Positions 25,861-33,097 of a stretch of 37,129 nt of DNA are shown here, piece by piece. The first letter of the stretch is position 1. Every line of letters starts with the position of its first letter. The translations under genes were made by a program, and so were the position numbers. Below the pieces are notes generated by a model that did no database searches, was not told the DNA's origin, and was given only the letters and a program-made list of their open reading frames with translations. Source of the stretch: a virus; the IMG/VR virus record IMGVR_UViG_3300046009_000811, positions 1 to 37,129 of that record; one strand, given 5' to 3'.

Positions 25861-26817
25861 CTATGCTGCTATGGGAATCCAGTTTGGATTCTGCGCGTCA
25901 TTTATGACCGTCCAGTTAGGACTATTTCTGCGTGGTGCAAAGGTTACGATGTTTAAGTTCGCCGTGCCAGGTCTTACTTCAAAACTTGGAAGAACCGTTG
26001 GAACAGATGTTGCAGTTACCATCGACCCTGTTTGCGGGAACAATGCTCGACCTGCAATTGCATTTGGTGCTACACCAGCAACCGTTACCGCCCCAGTACC
26101 GACCTCAATGCGTTTGTCTATGAGCGGGATGTTTCCTTGAACGGACAAAGATCCCGTTACCGTTGTTACAAATACTGCTTGTAATGGCGGAGACCCGGCT
26201 ACTACTACCGTTCCGGTTCCCGGTGTTATTGCATTACCAATAAATATGATGCTTGGGTCTGAGGCTACTGCTATTGCACCGCTTGCTGGCGAGATAAATG
26301 TCGCCGTAATGACTACAGGCTCTTGACCCTCAACGCTGATGTTGCCAGTTTCAGGCTCGTCATTGATACCAAGGGACAGCTCTGGCGCGTACCCTTCAAG
26401 CGCTACCTCACCAACAATTGTGGATATGGTGGCACCAACAAGCGTAACCGGGATCTTCCCATCTATAGAAATTGCCCCCGAACCGGGGAAAACTTCATAG
26501 TCTTGCTTGATGACTATTGGGTAGCCCTGGACTGTGATTGCTCCAGTCGCAGGCGTGATAATCCGGGAAATCTCTAACGTTGGCGCAAAGCCTAACGTCG
26601 TTAATGCGCCAGACCCTGGGGTGATTGCTGCCGAACTAACTACATCAGGAGCAGACCCAGCAACAACAATCTGCCCCGCGCCAGGCGTAACAAATGACGC
26701 TACTCTAAGAGTAGGCGCAGCTCCAGCAATGACAAGTGCCGCTGTTGCTGGAACAACACCACCCGCTCCTACTTCAGATGCAAAAGGAGCGCCCGAAAAC
26801 GGGGCTTGTGCAAACAT
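25861..26817 (-). CDS. Protein built from 13 tandem ~22-residue beta repeats
   Basis: In this 318-residue protein almost the whole chain is a tandem repeat of 20-23 residues with the pattern (I/V)TPgtGxixVxGxxPxxxx. The conserved proline of the G..P step falls at residues 35, 57, 79, 100, 123, 145, 167, 188, 210, 231, 251, 273 and 295. The N-terminus (FAQAPFSGAPFASE) and the C-terminus (NWTVINDAQNPNWIPIA) stand outside the array and may be attachment and capping pieces. Two copies of the same unit end the fibre protein at 14182-15075. The chain probably forms an elongated beta structure on the tail. Confidence 0.74.
   Translation of the reverse strand: MFAQAPFSGAPFASEVGAGGVVPATAALVIAGAAPTLRVASFVTPGAGQIVVAGSAPDVVSSAAITPGSGALTTLGFAPTLEISRIITPATGAITVQGYPIVIKQDYEVFPGSGAISIDGKIPVTLVGATISTIVGEVALEGYAPELSLGINDEPETGNISVEGQEPVVITATFISPASGAIAVASDPSIIFIGNAITPGTGTVVVAGSPPLQAVFVTTVTGSLSVQGNIPLIDKRIEVGTGAVTVAGVAPNAIAGRALFPQTGSMVTATSVPTVLPSFEVRPGTANLNIVTFAPRRNSPNWTVINDAQNPNWIPIAA
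25918..26745 (-). repeat. Tandem array coding 13 repeats of ~22 residues
   Basis: The period is 20-23 residues (about 66 bases). Copies differ widely in sequence but keep the Gly, the alternating hydrophobics and the Pro, so the array is old rather than freshly duplicated. Confidence 0.78.
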
Positions 26818-26833
26818 CTTGCCCCCTTACTGT

Positions 26834-27301
26834 TTAGGTAAGGGTGAAGACGCCAGTAGCAGCCGGGAGAACGGTAAGAGTGTTGGGCGACGAAACGGTG
26901 AACTGTGCGCTCGATAGCTGGCAGAAGCAAACCAACTTACGGGCAGACGCCACACCAGCCGATGCTCCATACGTAATCACAGCGTACTTAATGTTGTTCA
27001 ACGAAGAACCAGAGGCCGTAAAGGTCAGGCCAATAGTCGAGTACGTGAACTTCATTTGCTTGGCTGATGCCCCCGTTGTCCACTGGCCGGTAGCCGGAAC
27101 AAGAGCTTTACCACCACTCACGTATCCGCCGGTCGCAGAGATCTGGTTGGTCAACGAACCAAACGTGCTGAGAGTAAACGTTGAAGTGTTACTAGCACTC
27201 GTAAAGAGAGCCATCTTGAAGTTACCAGCGCCGAGTTCAATCGTCCCGTTGCCGATGTAGCGTTTGGCAGTGTTATACAGTTGCCATGCGGTTGCAGCCA
27301 T
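26834..27301 (-). CDS. Tail beta-domain protein, paralogue of 28169-28585
   Basis: This 155-residue beta-rich protein has a helix (WQLYNTAKRYIGNGTIELG) followed by FKMALFTSA, SATGGYVSGGKAL, KYAVITYGAS and FTVSSPNTLTVLPA segments. The order of motifs (KxALxT, GYxxGG, a strand with A-V/L-I-Y, then a final strand) matches the protein at 28169-28585, so both belong to one phage structural family, of a kind I recall near tail genes. GGAG precedes the ATG. The exact role (tail decoration or joining) is not decided by the sequence. Confidence 0.68.
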   Translation of the reverse strand: MAATAWQLYNTAKRYIGNGTIELGAGNFKMALFTSASNTSTFTLSTFGSLTNQISATGGYVSGGKALVPATGQWTTGASAKQMKFTYSTIGLTFTASGSSLNNIKYAVITYGASAGVASARKLVCFCQLSSAQFTVSSPNTLTVLPAATGVFTLT

Positions 27302-27302
27302 T

Positions 27303-28169
27303 TTAAATCTCCTCTAAGTCTGCGCGAGAAGCGCCAGTTTCCAAAATTTGACGGAGTAATCCGCCGTAGATTTCCAACTCCATTACATCACCCATACAGG
27401 CAATCAAGTCAATAAACTCTTTGGCCTGCGAAACCATCCACGGATTACAGTGAAAAACTTTGCCGCCGACACGCACAGGAATGACCATCTGGTCATTATT
27501 TTCTTGCTGCTCGTAAGCATGGTGCGCTTCACCTTCCAAACAGGAATCACATCCAAAGATATGAAACCGCTTGAATCCCAACATTCTAAACAAAGGTAGC
27601 GTCCGCAACAAGACGGTAGATCCGCCAGGAACGGGATACCAATTGGCGTACTCGGTCGCCAGAATGTCACTAATCTCTTCCGCGCTGGTGTGCCAGATAT
27701 AGCTTCGATCCTTGGGTAACGGATCAAAAACCGACGGGTCACATTGCGATGCAATAAAGTATTTGCAGTCCGGGATGATGTTCTCTACAAACCGTGCGTT
27801 AAACGGCCTGGCGTCTACCATGACCATCGCAGAAGGCATCACCCCCGCGTCGATACAGTATTGGTAGGCGTTGTTCAAAGCGATGAGTTTCACGCCCTGG
27901 CGGCGCAAACTCTTAATCTCATGGATGTATTCACGCAGGGACGGTCCGCCCCCAACAATCATTGCCTCCACCTCATTGGTTGGATGGGGAACGATCTGCT
28001 GGAAACCCTTCCTGATGTTTATTTCAACGTTCTTTTTGAGCGTGTCTAGGTCTACGTTTAGCTTCCCGCACATCTCAAAGTCTTCTGCTGGCACCCAGGT
28101 TTCATGCTCTTTGGGCGCTATTTGAGATACCACAACGGTGGGCGGTTCGGACAGGAAAGAAGCAAACAT
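27303..28169 (-). CDS. DUF115 / MptE-like nucleotide-binding enzyme
   Basis: This 288-residue protein has a nucleotide-binding loop VGGGPSL at 72-78 after a hydrophobic strand, then LIALNNAYQYCIDAGVMPSA, VMVDARPFN, FIASQCDPSVF and FHIFGCDSCLEG. This is the pattern of the DUF115/6-hydroxymethylpterin pyrophosphokinase MptE-like family, which is also found in flagellin-modifying Maf proteins. Two cysteines in GCDSC could bind metal. Its substrate here is unknown; a glycosyl- or pyrophosphate-transfer step acting on a tail or surface component is an inference. It sits between two paralogous tail genes, joined to the upstream one by TAATG. Confidence 0.7.
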   Translation of the reverse strand: MFASFLSEPPTVVVSQIAPKEHETWVPAEDFEMCGKLNVDLDTLKKNVEINIRKGFQQIVPHPTNEVEAMIVGGGPSLREYIHEIKSLRRQGVKLIALNNAYQYCIDAGVMPSAMVMVDARPFNARFVENIIPDCKYFIASQCDPSVFDPLPKDRSYIWHTSAEEISDILATEYANWYPVPGGSTVLLRTLPLFRMLGFKRFHIFGCDSCLEGEAHHAYEQQENNDQMVIPVRVGGKVFHCNPWMVSQAKEFIDLIACMGDVMELEIYGGLLRQILETGASRADLEEI

Positions 28170-28585
28170 TATTGAGACCTTATCAGGGCGGTTGTAGCCG
28201 TGTTGGCAGGCATCGTGACTGTGAATGTTCCGTTGGTCACGATCTTGTCGTTACCAAAATTTAAGACTGCTATGGACCTATTGGCCTTGCTAGAGTTGTA
28301 TATCAAAGCCCCTCGGCAGGTAAATGACGCCCCGGTCCATTGAGGATTGTCAAAGCTCACATACGCGGTTGTTCCAGACGATTCCACTGTAACATTTGTT
28401 ACAGTAACCCCACCTGCGGTATAGCCTGTTCCAGTGACTTCTTGGTCCGTGGTATAGACCGTCGTGGATGCCCCTAAATCGGCGTTGGCGGTGTAGAGAG
28501 CGATCTTGATGGTATCGGTCAAAAGATCGTGTATACCCTCGTAGAGTTCCGCTTTGAACGACGTGGTCTGTGTTTGAGTGATCAT
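28169..28585 (-). CDS. Tail beta-domain protein
   Basis: This 138-residue beta-rich protein has the sequence motifs TIKIALYTANADLGASTTVY, EVTGTGYTAGGVTVTN, CRGALIYNSSKANRSIAVL and TFTVTMPAN. These match a common phage structural domain in which an N-terminal 'IKIALYT' strand is followed by 'SGTGYTAGG' and a C-terminal '(G)TFTVTWP'. The shorter relative at 26834-27301 follows two genes later. It overlaps the connector gene upstream by four bases (ATGA), so the two are probably co-translated. Confidence 0.7.
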   Translation of the reverse strand: MITQTQTTSFKAELYEGIHDLLTDTIKIALYTANADLGASTTVYTTDQEVTGTGYTAGGVTVTNVTVESSGTTAYVSFDNPQWTGASFTCRGALIYNSSKANRSIAVLNFGNDKIVTNGTFTVTMPANTATTALIRSQ

Positions 28586-29238
28586 GTAATCGGCACTCTA
28601 ATCTGGCCATTACGGTAGGCGTCTGACCGGTTCTTGCCTTCGCTAAGCTGTTTCAGAACACTCATAGCTTCATTGTACCGTGCCGTGTAGTTGGCAATCG
28701 TCTCCGGCTCACTCTTCATGAATGCCGCAGCCTCAAGCAAAGCACCATACAGGAGCACTGAATCAAAGTTATCCCCCAGCCAGGACGTTCCAGCCGTCAC
28801 TATTGACTCGGGATAGTAGAAGTAGTGCAGCTCCATCGTGTAGTTGGCATCCGGCGTAGGCCCAAGGATGAACGTGTTTTCATCCCATAACCCATAGTAC
28901 AGAGGCTTGCCTGATGTCGTTGGATACGGATACGCCTGGCGGATAAAGTTCACATCCTTGTCCAGAAGGTACTCATACTCTCCGGTGACTGGGTCGATAA
29001 CGGCCAATGAGAACGTTGATAACCAGTCTAACGGGGCAGAAAGATACTGACTTCCGCCTGTTGTTACGCCAGTAGAGTTCTTCCGCAGCGCAAGAATCTG
29101 AATGGAATTGTAGATCCGCTGCTCTGCCTCTTGGACAAACGTGGCTATCTGGGATGCAGAGGTAAAACTCCCCACAGTCTCTGGGAAATCATTTTCTGCA
29201 TAGCCCTTAATTGCAGCGGTCAGTTCCGTGTAATTCAC
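28582..29238 (-). CDS. Putative head-tail adaptor (connector) protein
   Basis: This 218-residue protein has an N-terminus (NYTELTAAIKGYAENDFPET, ASQIATFVQEAEQRIYNSIQ) that looks like the helical start of phage adaptor or tail-tube-A proteins. The middle is beta-rich (WLSTFSLAVIDPVTGEYEYL, LYYGLWDENTFILGPTPDAN, MELHYFYYP), and the end is helical (LLYGALLEAAAFMKSEPETI, YNEAMSVLKQLS). This alternation fits a ring protein between portal and nozzle, though no search was possible. The start is GTG at 29238, overlapping the upstream stop by four bases (GTGA). Confidence 0.68.
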   Translation of the reverse strand: MNYTELTAAIKGYAENDFPETVGSFTSASQIATFVQEAEQRIYNSIQILALRKNSTGVTTGGSQYLSAPLDWLSTFSLAVIDPVTGEYEYLLDKDVNFIRQAYPYPTTSGKPLYYGLWDENTFILGPTPDANYTMELHYFYYPESIVTAGTSWLGDNFDSVLLYGALLEAAAFMKSEPETIANYTARYNEAMSVLKQLSEGKNRSDAYRNGQIRVPIT

Positions 29239-29525
29239 GCCATCGGTCCCCGAGCCATTACACCCTTAGTAGCCGCACCAGTCCCACGGATCTTGATCCC
29301 GTCGGTCTTTACATAGTCGCGGCCTGGATCACCAAAGCTCACACGCCCAGCCGGGGTGTTGCAGGTGAAGTCTTTGGCAGCGAGTGTATTGGGATCAGGA
29401 GGACGGCTGACAGCCTTCATAGCCTCTTTTGGGCCAATGTCCTTGCCAGTCATCGTATGGGGAGGGGCATAAAGAGCGCCGTCTCCGACCTCTTTGCCCA
29501 TTACTTTATTGCTGTATTTAGCCAT
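29235..29525 (-). CDS. Small head-region protein ending ATKGVMARGPMA
   Basis: This 96-residue protein is rich in G, K, P and A. Segments are KVMGKEVGDGALYAPPHTMT, CNTPAGRVSFGDPGRDYVK and DGIKIRGTGAATKGVMARGP. I recall the DGIK.RG.GAATKG..ARGP end in small proteins of aquatic phages, without a function. No fold is obvious. The gene is coupled to the downstream connector gene by a GTGA overlap and probably encodes a small virion or assembly part. Confidence 0.6.
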   Translation of the reverse strand: MAKYSNKVMGKEVGDGALYAPPHTMTGKDIGPKEAMKAVSRPPDPNTLAAKDFTCNTPAGRVSFGDPGRDYVKTDGIKIRGTGAATKGVMARGPMA

Positions 29526-29527
29526 GA

Positions 29528-29725
29528 TTAGATCCCCGTAGCACGTACTTTACGAACCGGCGAACGCTGATTCATCACCTTGGCCATTCCACGGCCATAC
29601 TTCTTCATGTCCATAGAGGTGGGGCCACCAGCCTTCATTTTTTTGGCCTTGTGCATGGTAGCTTCATGGCCCTTAACGGCCTTCATGGCTTCCCGCTTTG
29701 CAACGCCGCGCATTTGTTTCATCAT
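29528..29725 (-). CDS. Very basic small protein
   Basis: This 65-residue protein is strongly enriched in K, R and M (MMKQMRGVAKREAMKAVKGH, then KAKKMKAGGPTSMDMKKYGR). The KKMKAGG stretch resembles the GG motifs of other small basic proteins in this region. Its charge suggests nucleic-acid binding, perhaps to packaged DNA, but no domain is recognised. The stop and the next gene's start are two bases apart. Confidence 0.55.
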   Translation of the reverse strand: MMKQMRGVAKREAMKAVKGHEATMHKAKKMKAGGPTSMDMKKYGRGMAKVMNQRSPVRKVRATGI

Positions 29726-29726
29726 T

Positions 29727-30158
29727 TTAAACTCCTATTGAGATTGATACAGTTCCTACGGCTGTTGTAGCCACTAAATCGTTTGGCGTCAACCCCGCAT
29801 CTTCAGCGCTGGCCCCACCTATTGGGTACCATCCCCATTGGAACACTCTACTGCCTTCTGCCGGAAAACCAAAGCCCAGCGGCGCCGTGCTATTGGTCGT
29901 AAGCTCCTGCAATCCTGTTGTCCCTGACTGCCTATAACTGACGTCTGGGCGCGGCTCTCTAACGGCTTGTGGATCGTTGACCGGGTACATACCAAGTTGC
30001 AACTGAGGCTGATCAGGATCCCAACAGGCCCGGCACACTTTGATCTTAAATGGCCTGGTCTTAACCGTCTGGATACGCAACTCTTTGAGCATAAACCGCT
30101 GGTCGCAGCGATCACACTCCGCGATTGCAAACTTACCAGAGGCGAACCTGTTAGACAT
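29727..30158 (-). CDS. Zinc-ribbon head-tail region protein
   Basis: This 143-residue protein has a four-cysteine zinc ribbon in its first ~50 residues, with C15 and C18 (AECDRCD) and C42 and C45 (VCRACWD). It continues with PQLQLGMYPVNDPQAVREPR, a pattern I recall in small phage proteins encoded between connector genes. The last ~70 residues are low-complexity with aromatic residues (FQWGWYPIGG). The ribbon could stabilise the fold or bind DNA at the portal, both inferred. The gene follows the upstream connector gene after three bases. Confidence 0.68.
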   Translation of the reverse strand: MSNRFASGKFAIAECDRCDQRFMLKELRIQTVKTRPFKIKVCRACWDPDQPQLQLGMYPVNDPQAVREPRPDVSYRQSGTTGLQELTTNSTAPLGFGFPAEGSRVFQWGWYPIGGASAEDAGLTPNDLVATTAVGTVSISIGV

Positions 30159-30161
30159 GGC

Positions 30162-31094
30162 TTACCCGTAATAAAACATGTTCCTGGGGACGATACGCAA
30201 TGGTGCTGTATCTCTGTCCTCAGCCGATGCTAGGGTCCACTGCTCTTCGTAATCCATCTTCAGCATCTGAATCCTGGTGGGGTCTATGCCTGGCAGCTTC
30301 ATGCCTAAGTAGTAAGCCAAGCCAGACACCATGCACGGGATAAGACGGAAAGGAATGTCCTGTACCGTCGTTCCATTACCTGCATCCTGCATCCTACGAA
30401 GTCTCCAGTAGACAAACGTGTACTGGTCTCCCGGGGGGTTTGGCGTTGGCCATATGTTCACGCACGGGAGGTTTTGGACCGTGATAACAGGGGTGCCGAT
30501 AACGTTGTGTCCTACCGCTGTAGTGCCGTTCTGTCCACGGGCGCAGTTGATTAGCGAGTTACCGGAGATGTTCGGGTAGCTGATCGTCTCGTTGTTGATC
30601 TTGATGAATCCTGCCGCAGCCAGGCCCGTAGTCGTAGACAGGGGTATGGTCGTGTCAGTGGCCGTAATGTTCTGGGCCAGAAGAATCGTCGTAGGATTGT
30701 CGTTCCCAGACTGCCGGTTGAACCAATATTGAATTGGCCTGCCCTGGGTTAGTTTATTGGGGATCGAGGAGTACGTTGGTTCCGCGATGTTGCTGATGTT
30801 GATGTCGATCTGGTTCAGTGTTCCAGGATTCTGCCGGATGACCGTATCGAGGATCTGGATGGTATCTACGGGGATCGGATAAATGGCCTGGCCCGTAACC
30901 AACGGGAAAGATCCCTGCTCCATCGTCCACAGATTGATACCCCTGTTAGCCCACTCAATGGTCAACAGGTTCAAAGACCGCCTTGCCGTCCGTAAGTCAT
31001 ACCCTGAACGCAACTCACCACCGACGCGCTCAAACGCCTCTTCAATCAGGTTGGAGAGGTCTAGGTTAAATGCTACGGTGCCGGACGTTGGCAT
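30162..31094 (-). CDS. Putative head-tail connector (P22 gp4-like role)
   Basis: This 310-residue protein has an N-terminal helical part (LDLSNLIEEAFERVGGELRS, TARRSLNLLTIEWANRGINL) with the arrangement seen in P22 gp4-type tail accessory factors. Beta segments follow (WTMEQGSFPLVTGQAIYPIP), with a central beta insertion at about 140-195 (TATDTTIPLSTTTGLAAAGF, INNETISY) and a helical C-terminus (GLAYYLGMKLPG, KMDYEEQWTLASAEDRDT). The role as a ring below the portal rests on this arrangement and the operon position. AGGAAAG precedes the ATG. Confidence 0.68.
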   Translation of the reverse strand: MPTSGTVAFNLDLSNLIEEAFERVGGELRSGYDLRTARRSLNLLTIEWANRGINLWTMEQGSFPLVTGQAIYPIPVDTIQILDTVIRQNPGTLNQIDINISNIAEPTYSSIPNKLTQGRPIQYWFNRQSGNDNPTTILLAQNITATDTTIPLSTTTGLAAAGFIKINNETISYPNISGNSLINCARGQNGTTAVGHNVIGTPVITVQNLPCVNIWPTPNPPGDQYTFVYWRLRRMQDAGNGTTVQDIPFRLIPCMVSGLAYYLGMKLPGIDPTRIQMLKMDYEEQWTLASAEDRDTAPLRIVPRNMFYYG

Positions 31095-31095
31095 A

Positions 31096-31368
31096 TTACT
31101 TTCCTAATTTCTTCAGGGTCTGGGCTAAACGTGCTCGTTGACCTATTTTCCCAGGTTTCTTGGCAGCAGCAGCAAGTTTCCCAGCAGGGATCTTCTCACC
31201 CTTTTTGACGCCAAGAGATGAACGAAGGGAGCCAGGCTTCTTCACTGCCTCTTGAATCCACATACCAGACTTGGCCGTAACCGTTTTACCCTTGGCCTTT
31301 TTGAGCTGATCAATAGGATCTTTGCTCATCTGGTCTTCTTTGGCTGGACTAGGAGTAACCGTTTTCAT
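31096..31368 (-). CDS. Small basic protein with KKPGSLRSSLGVKKGEKIP motif
   Basis: This 90-residue, strongly lysine-rich protein has a core of MWIQEAVKKPGSLRSSLGVK, then GEKIPAGKL, and an end GKIGQRARLAQTLKKLGK. I recall this motif in small proteins of many uncultured phages, usually near head genes, with no known function. AAAGGA sits eight bases before the ATG at 31368; an internal ATG near residue 14 is an alternative start. A DNA-binding or capsid-associated role is an inference from charge. Confidence 0.62.
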   Translation of the reverse strand: MKTVTPSPAKEDQMSKDPIDQLKKAKGKTVTAKSGMWIQEAVKKPGSLRSSLGVKKGEKIPAGKLAAAAKKPGKIGQRARLAQTLKKLGK

Positions 31369-31382
31369 GTTATCAATCCTTT

Positions 31383-32234
31383 TTAGTAACTCATGTTCCT
31401 GGAAAAAGAAAGCATTTCGTTAGTGAGATCATTGCCTGCGTTGTAGGGTTGTTCAATCACATGGTGCATTGCGTTAGGAGTTGTTTGCCCTTGCGGTGGA
31501 TAAAATCCTTTTTCCTGAGATTGCCTATTTAGCGCGTTTCTAAACGCTAACGGTGAACCCCCACTAAAATTCATTGCTGAAAATTGTGCGCCTGGCCCTT
31601 GGCTCAAAAGATTAGAGTTTGGACCCTTATACATTGACCCCATCTCTTGTTGAGGTGGCTGCATTGGCTGTGGGTACCCCATAGGTTGGGGGTAGCCGAC
31701 CTGGCCTGAAAACTGCCCACCGTACTGACCATATCTGCCCTGTATTGGAAGTCCGGCTATACCCATGTTCATTTGCTGCGCTCTAGTTGCGTATGGATTT
31801 TGGAACCCAAATTGTTGACGCATTAACTGCTGTTGTTGCTGTAACTGTTGCTGCTGCAATTGTTGCGGGGAAGGACTTGCATAAGGGTTTTGCATTGGCT
31901 GTTGGCCAAGTCCACGAAATTGATCAAAAATTGATCCAAAAGATACTGGTTGTCGATTTCCTCTTGGAATAAAATCGTCGCCGTACCTCTGCTGCATAGC
32001 CTGGAAATCGGGCCTTCCGGTCATCGCATATTGATTTTGACCACTACCCCCTGGGTTGGTTAAGTATGTGGCTTGACCAGTCATACCTGAACCCATTTGA
32101 CTGCCCATTGGAGAGGACTGGGTTGCATAAGGGTTCTGACCGCCAAATTGATTGACGTTGCTACCCATAGGTTGGGATGTCTGCCCACCAGTCGGCTGCA
32201 TCGCTGATCCTACTGTTCCTACGCCGCTACCCAT
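31383..32234 (-). CDS. Gln/Gly/Met/Pro-rich low-complexity protein
   Basis: This 283-residue protein is almost entirely low-complexity. A polyglutamine-like run near 122-140 (QQLQQQQLQQQQQ) is flanked by three copies of a QNPYA(T/S) unit (QNPYATQ, QNPYASP, QNPYATR). Paired GYPQPM units and MGSQMG stretches also occur. No folded domain is evident until the last ~60 residues, which contain FYPPQGQTTP and an AMHHVIEQPYNAG segment. Composition resembles the Pro/Gln/Tyr-rich protein at 12531-13178. It may be a flexible virion or scaffolding-like part, but this is not shown. Confidence 0.6.
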   Translation of the reverse strand: MGSGVGTVGSAMQPTGGQTSQPMGSNVNQFGGQNPYATQSSPMGSQMGSGMTGQATYLTNPGGSGQNQYAMTGRPDFQAMQQRYGDDFIPRGNRQPVSFGSIFDQFRGLGQQPMQNPYASPSPQQLQQQQLQQQQQLMRQQFGFQNPYATRAQQMNMGIAGLPIQGRYGQYGGQFSGQVGYPQPMGYPQPMQPPQQEMGSMYKGPNSNLLSQGPGAQFSAMNFSGGSPLAFRNALNRQSQEKGFYPPQGQTTPNAMHHVIEQPYNAGNDLTNEMLSFSRNMSY

Positions 32235-32473
32235 TATCGGAACCTCGCTGTCTTTGCTGCAATTGACTTTGGTTGTTTAACGAACTGCTTTCCACCAGCT
32301 TTACCAGCTCGCTTCGCTCTAGTCGTCGCTGCATACTCAGCTGGAGATAGTGATTTGATCGCCTTCTCTGGGAGGTAACGTTCGCCAGTAACGGAAGACG
32401 GTTTCCCACTCTTAGTTCTCCACTTCTGGGTTCCCCAGTCTTTTAAGCTCTGTTGTGGCTTCTTTAGTGGCAT
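32234..32473 (-). CDS. Small basic head-region protein (PLKKPQQSLKDWGTQKW type)
   Basis: This 79-residue, very basic protein opens LKKPQQSLKDWGTQKWRTKS, has GERYLPEKAIKSL in the middle, and ends with an A/K/R-rich helix (YAATTRAKRAGKAGGKQFVK). I recall close relatives in many aquatic phages, with no function known to me. AAGGA lies nine bases before the ATG, inside the overlapping upstream small gene. TAATG couples it to the next gene downstream. The composition suggests DNA binding. Confidence 0.65.
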   Translation of the reverse strand: MPLKKPQQSLKDWGTQKWRTKSGKPSSVTGERYLPEKAIKSLSPAEYAATTRAKRAGKAGGKQFVKQPKSIAAKTARFR

Positions 32474-32576
32474 TTACTTCAATCCTTCTTCGTTCCCGGA
32501 ACACTTGCGCCGCTTTTAAAACCCAGAAAAATACATTCCCGTCCTTCTTTGGGTCATACACCGGGGCCTTGATCAC
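32412..32576 (-). CDS. Overlooked 54-residue protein with GTG start
   Basis: This short frame fills an otherwise empty ~100-base gap. Its GTG start overlaps the upstream stop as GTGA, the same junction used at 29238. It reads VIKAPVYDPKKDGNVFFWVL, then KAAQVFRERRRIEV, and ends GNPEVEN before TAA at 32412-32414. It overlaps the next gene by 62 bases in another frame. The balanced helical sequence with a hydrophobic face and basic patch looks like a real protein rather than noise. No function is recognised. Confidence 0.55.
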   Translation of the reverse strand: MIKAPVYDPKKDGNVFFWVLKAAQVFRERRRIEVNATKEATTELKRLGNPEVEN

Positions 32577-32857
32577 TTATAACCGCCGCCTTTGGCTTTG
32601 TACTTCTTGGCTAAGAGTTGGGCTTTTCTGGCTGACCACTGCCCTGCTCCTGTACCCTGAGTTGCTGAACTCTTGATCTGGTTAAAGATCTTTTTGCGTA
32701 GACCAGGATTTGTATAAACGCCTGCTTCATTGACGCGAGACTTAACCTTCCCACCATCTTTGAAAGTAGTGAATTTATCGCCATCTTTCCGCCTTCCTAT
32801 TTTGGCTTCTGGCATCTTTGAAGGGCGAATATCGCCCATTCCGCGAGACGGCCTCAT
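32573..32857 (-). CDS. Small basic protein with SRVNEAGVYTNPGLRKKIF motif
   Basis: This 94-residue basic protein begins RPSRGMGDIRPSKMP, has FKDGGKVKSRVNEAGVYTNP in the middle and GTGAGQWSARKAQLLAKKY near the end. I recall the VNEAG.YT.P..R...F..I and GTGAGQWSARKAQ.LAK.YKAKGGGY pattern in small phage proteins near head genes, without a known function. It contains one GGKV element of the type repeated through this late operon. The stop overlaps the GTG of the next small gene. Confidence 0.64.
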   Translation of the reverse strand: MRPSRGMGDIRPSKMPEAKIGRRKDGDKFTTFKDGGKVKSRVNEAGVYTNPGLRKKIFNQIKSSATQGTGAGQWSARKAQLLAKKYKAKGGGYK

Positions 32858-33097
32858 TTAGCACTTACCACCATAGCGCATCTTGGTCATGCCGCCTTTG
32901 GCCATTTTGCCCTTACCGTCGGCAGCGAAAGCAGGAACAGACTTCCCACTCTTCATAACCATGGGCATCTTTCCGCCTTCAGCCATCTTGATCATCTTGC
33001 CTTTGGTCTTGCCTTTGGTAGCAACACCGTCTTTGCTTGGAGCGGCAGTCTTAACGGAACCCATTTTAGAAGCACCCATACCAGTCATCTTTTTCAT
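32858..33097 (-). CDS. Lys/Met/Gly-rich small protein carrying the GKTKGK tag
   Basis: This 79-residue protein is dominated by K, M and G. Residues ~14-36 contain SVKTAAPSKDGVATKGKTKG, a copy of the tag that ends the two proteins encoded just upstream. AEGGKMP, AKGGMTK and a final YGGKC repeat the GG element. A final cysteine could crosslink or bind metal. No domain is recognised. ATGA joins it to the upstream gene. Strong positive charge suggests binding to DNA or to another virion part. Confidence 0.6.
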   Translation of the reverse strand: MKKMTGMGASKMGSVKTAAPSKDGVATKGKTKGKMIKMAEGGKMPMVMKSGKSVPAFAADGKGKMAKGGMTKMRYGGKC

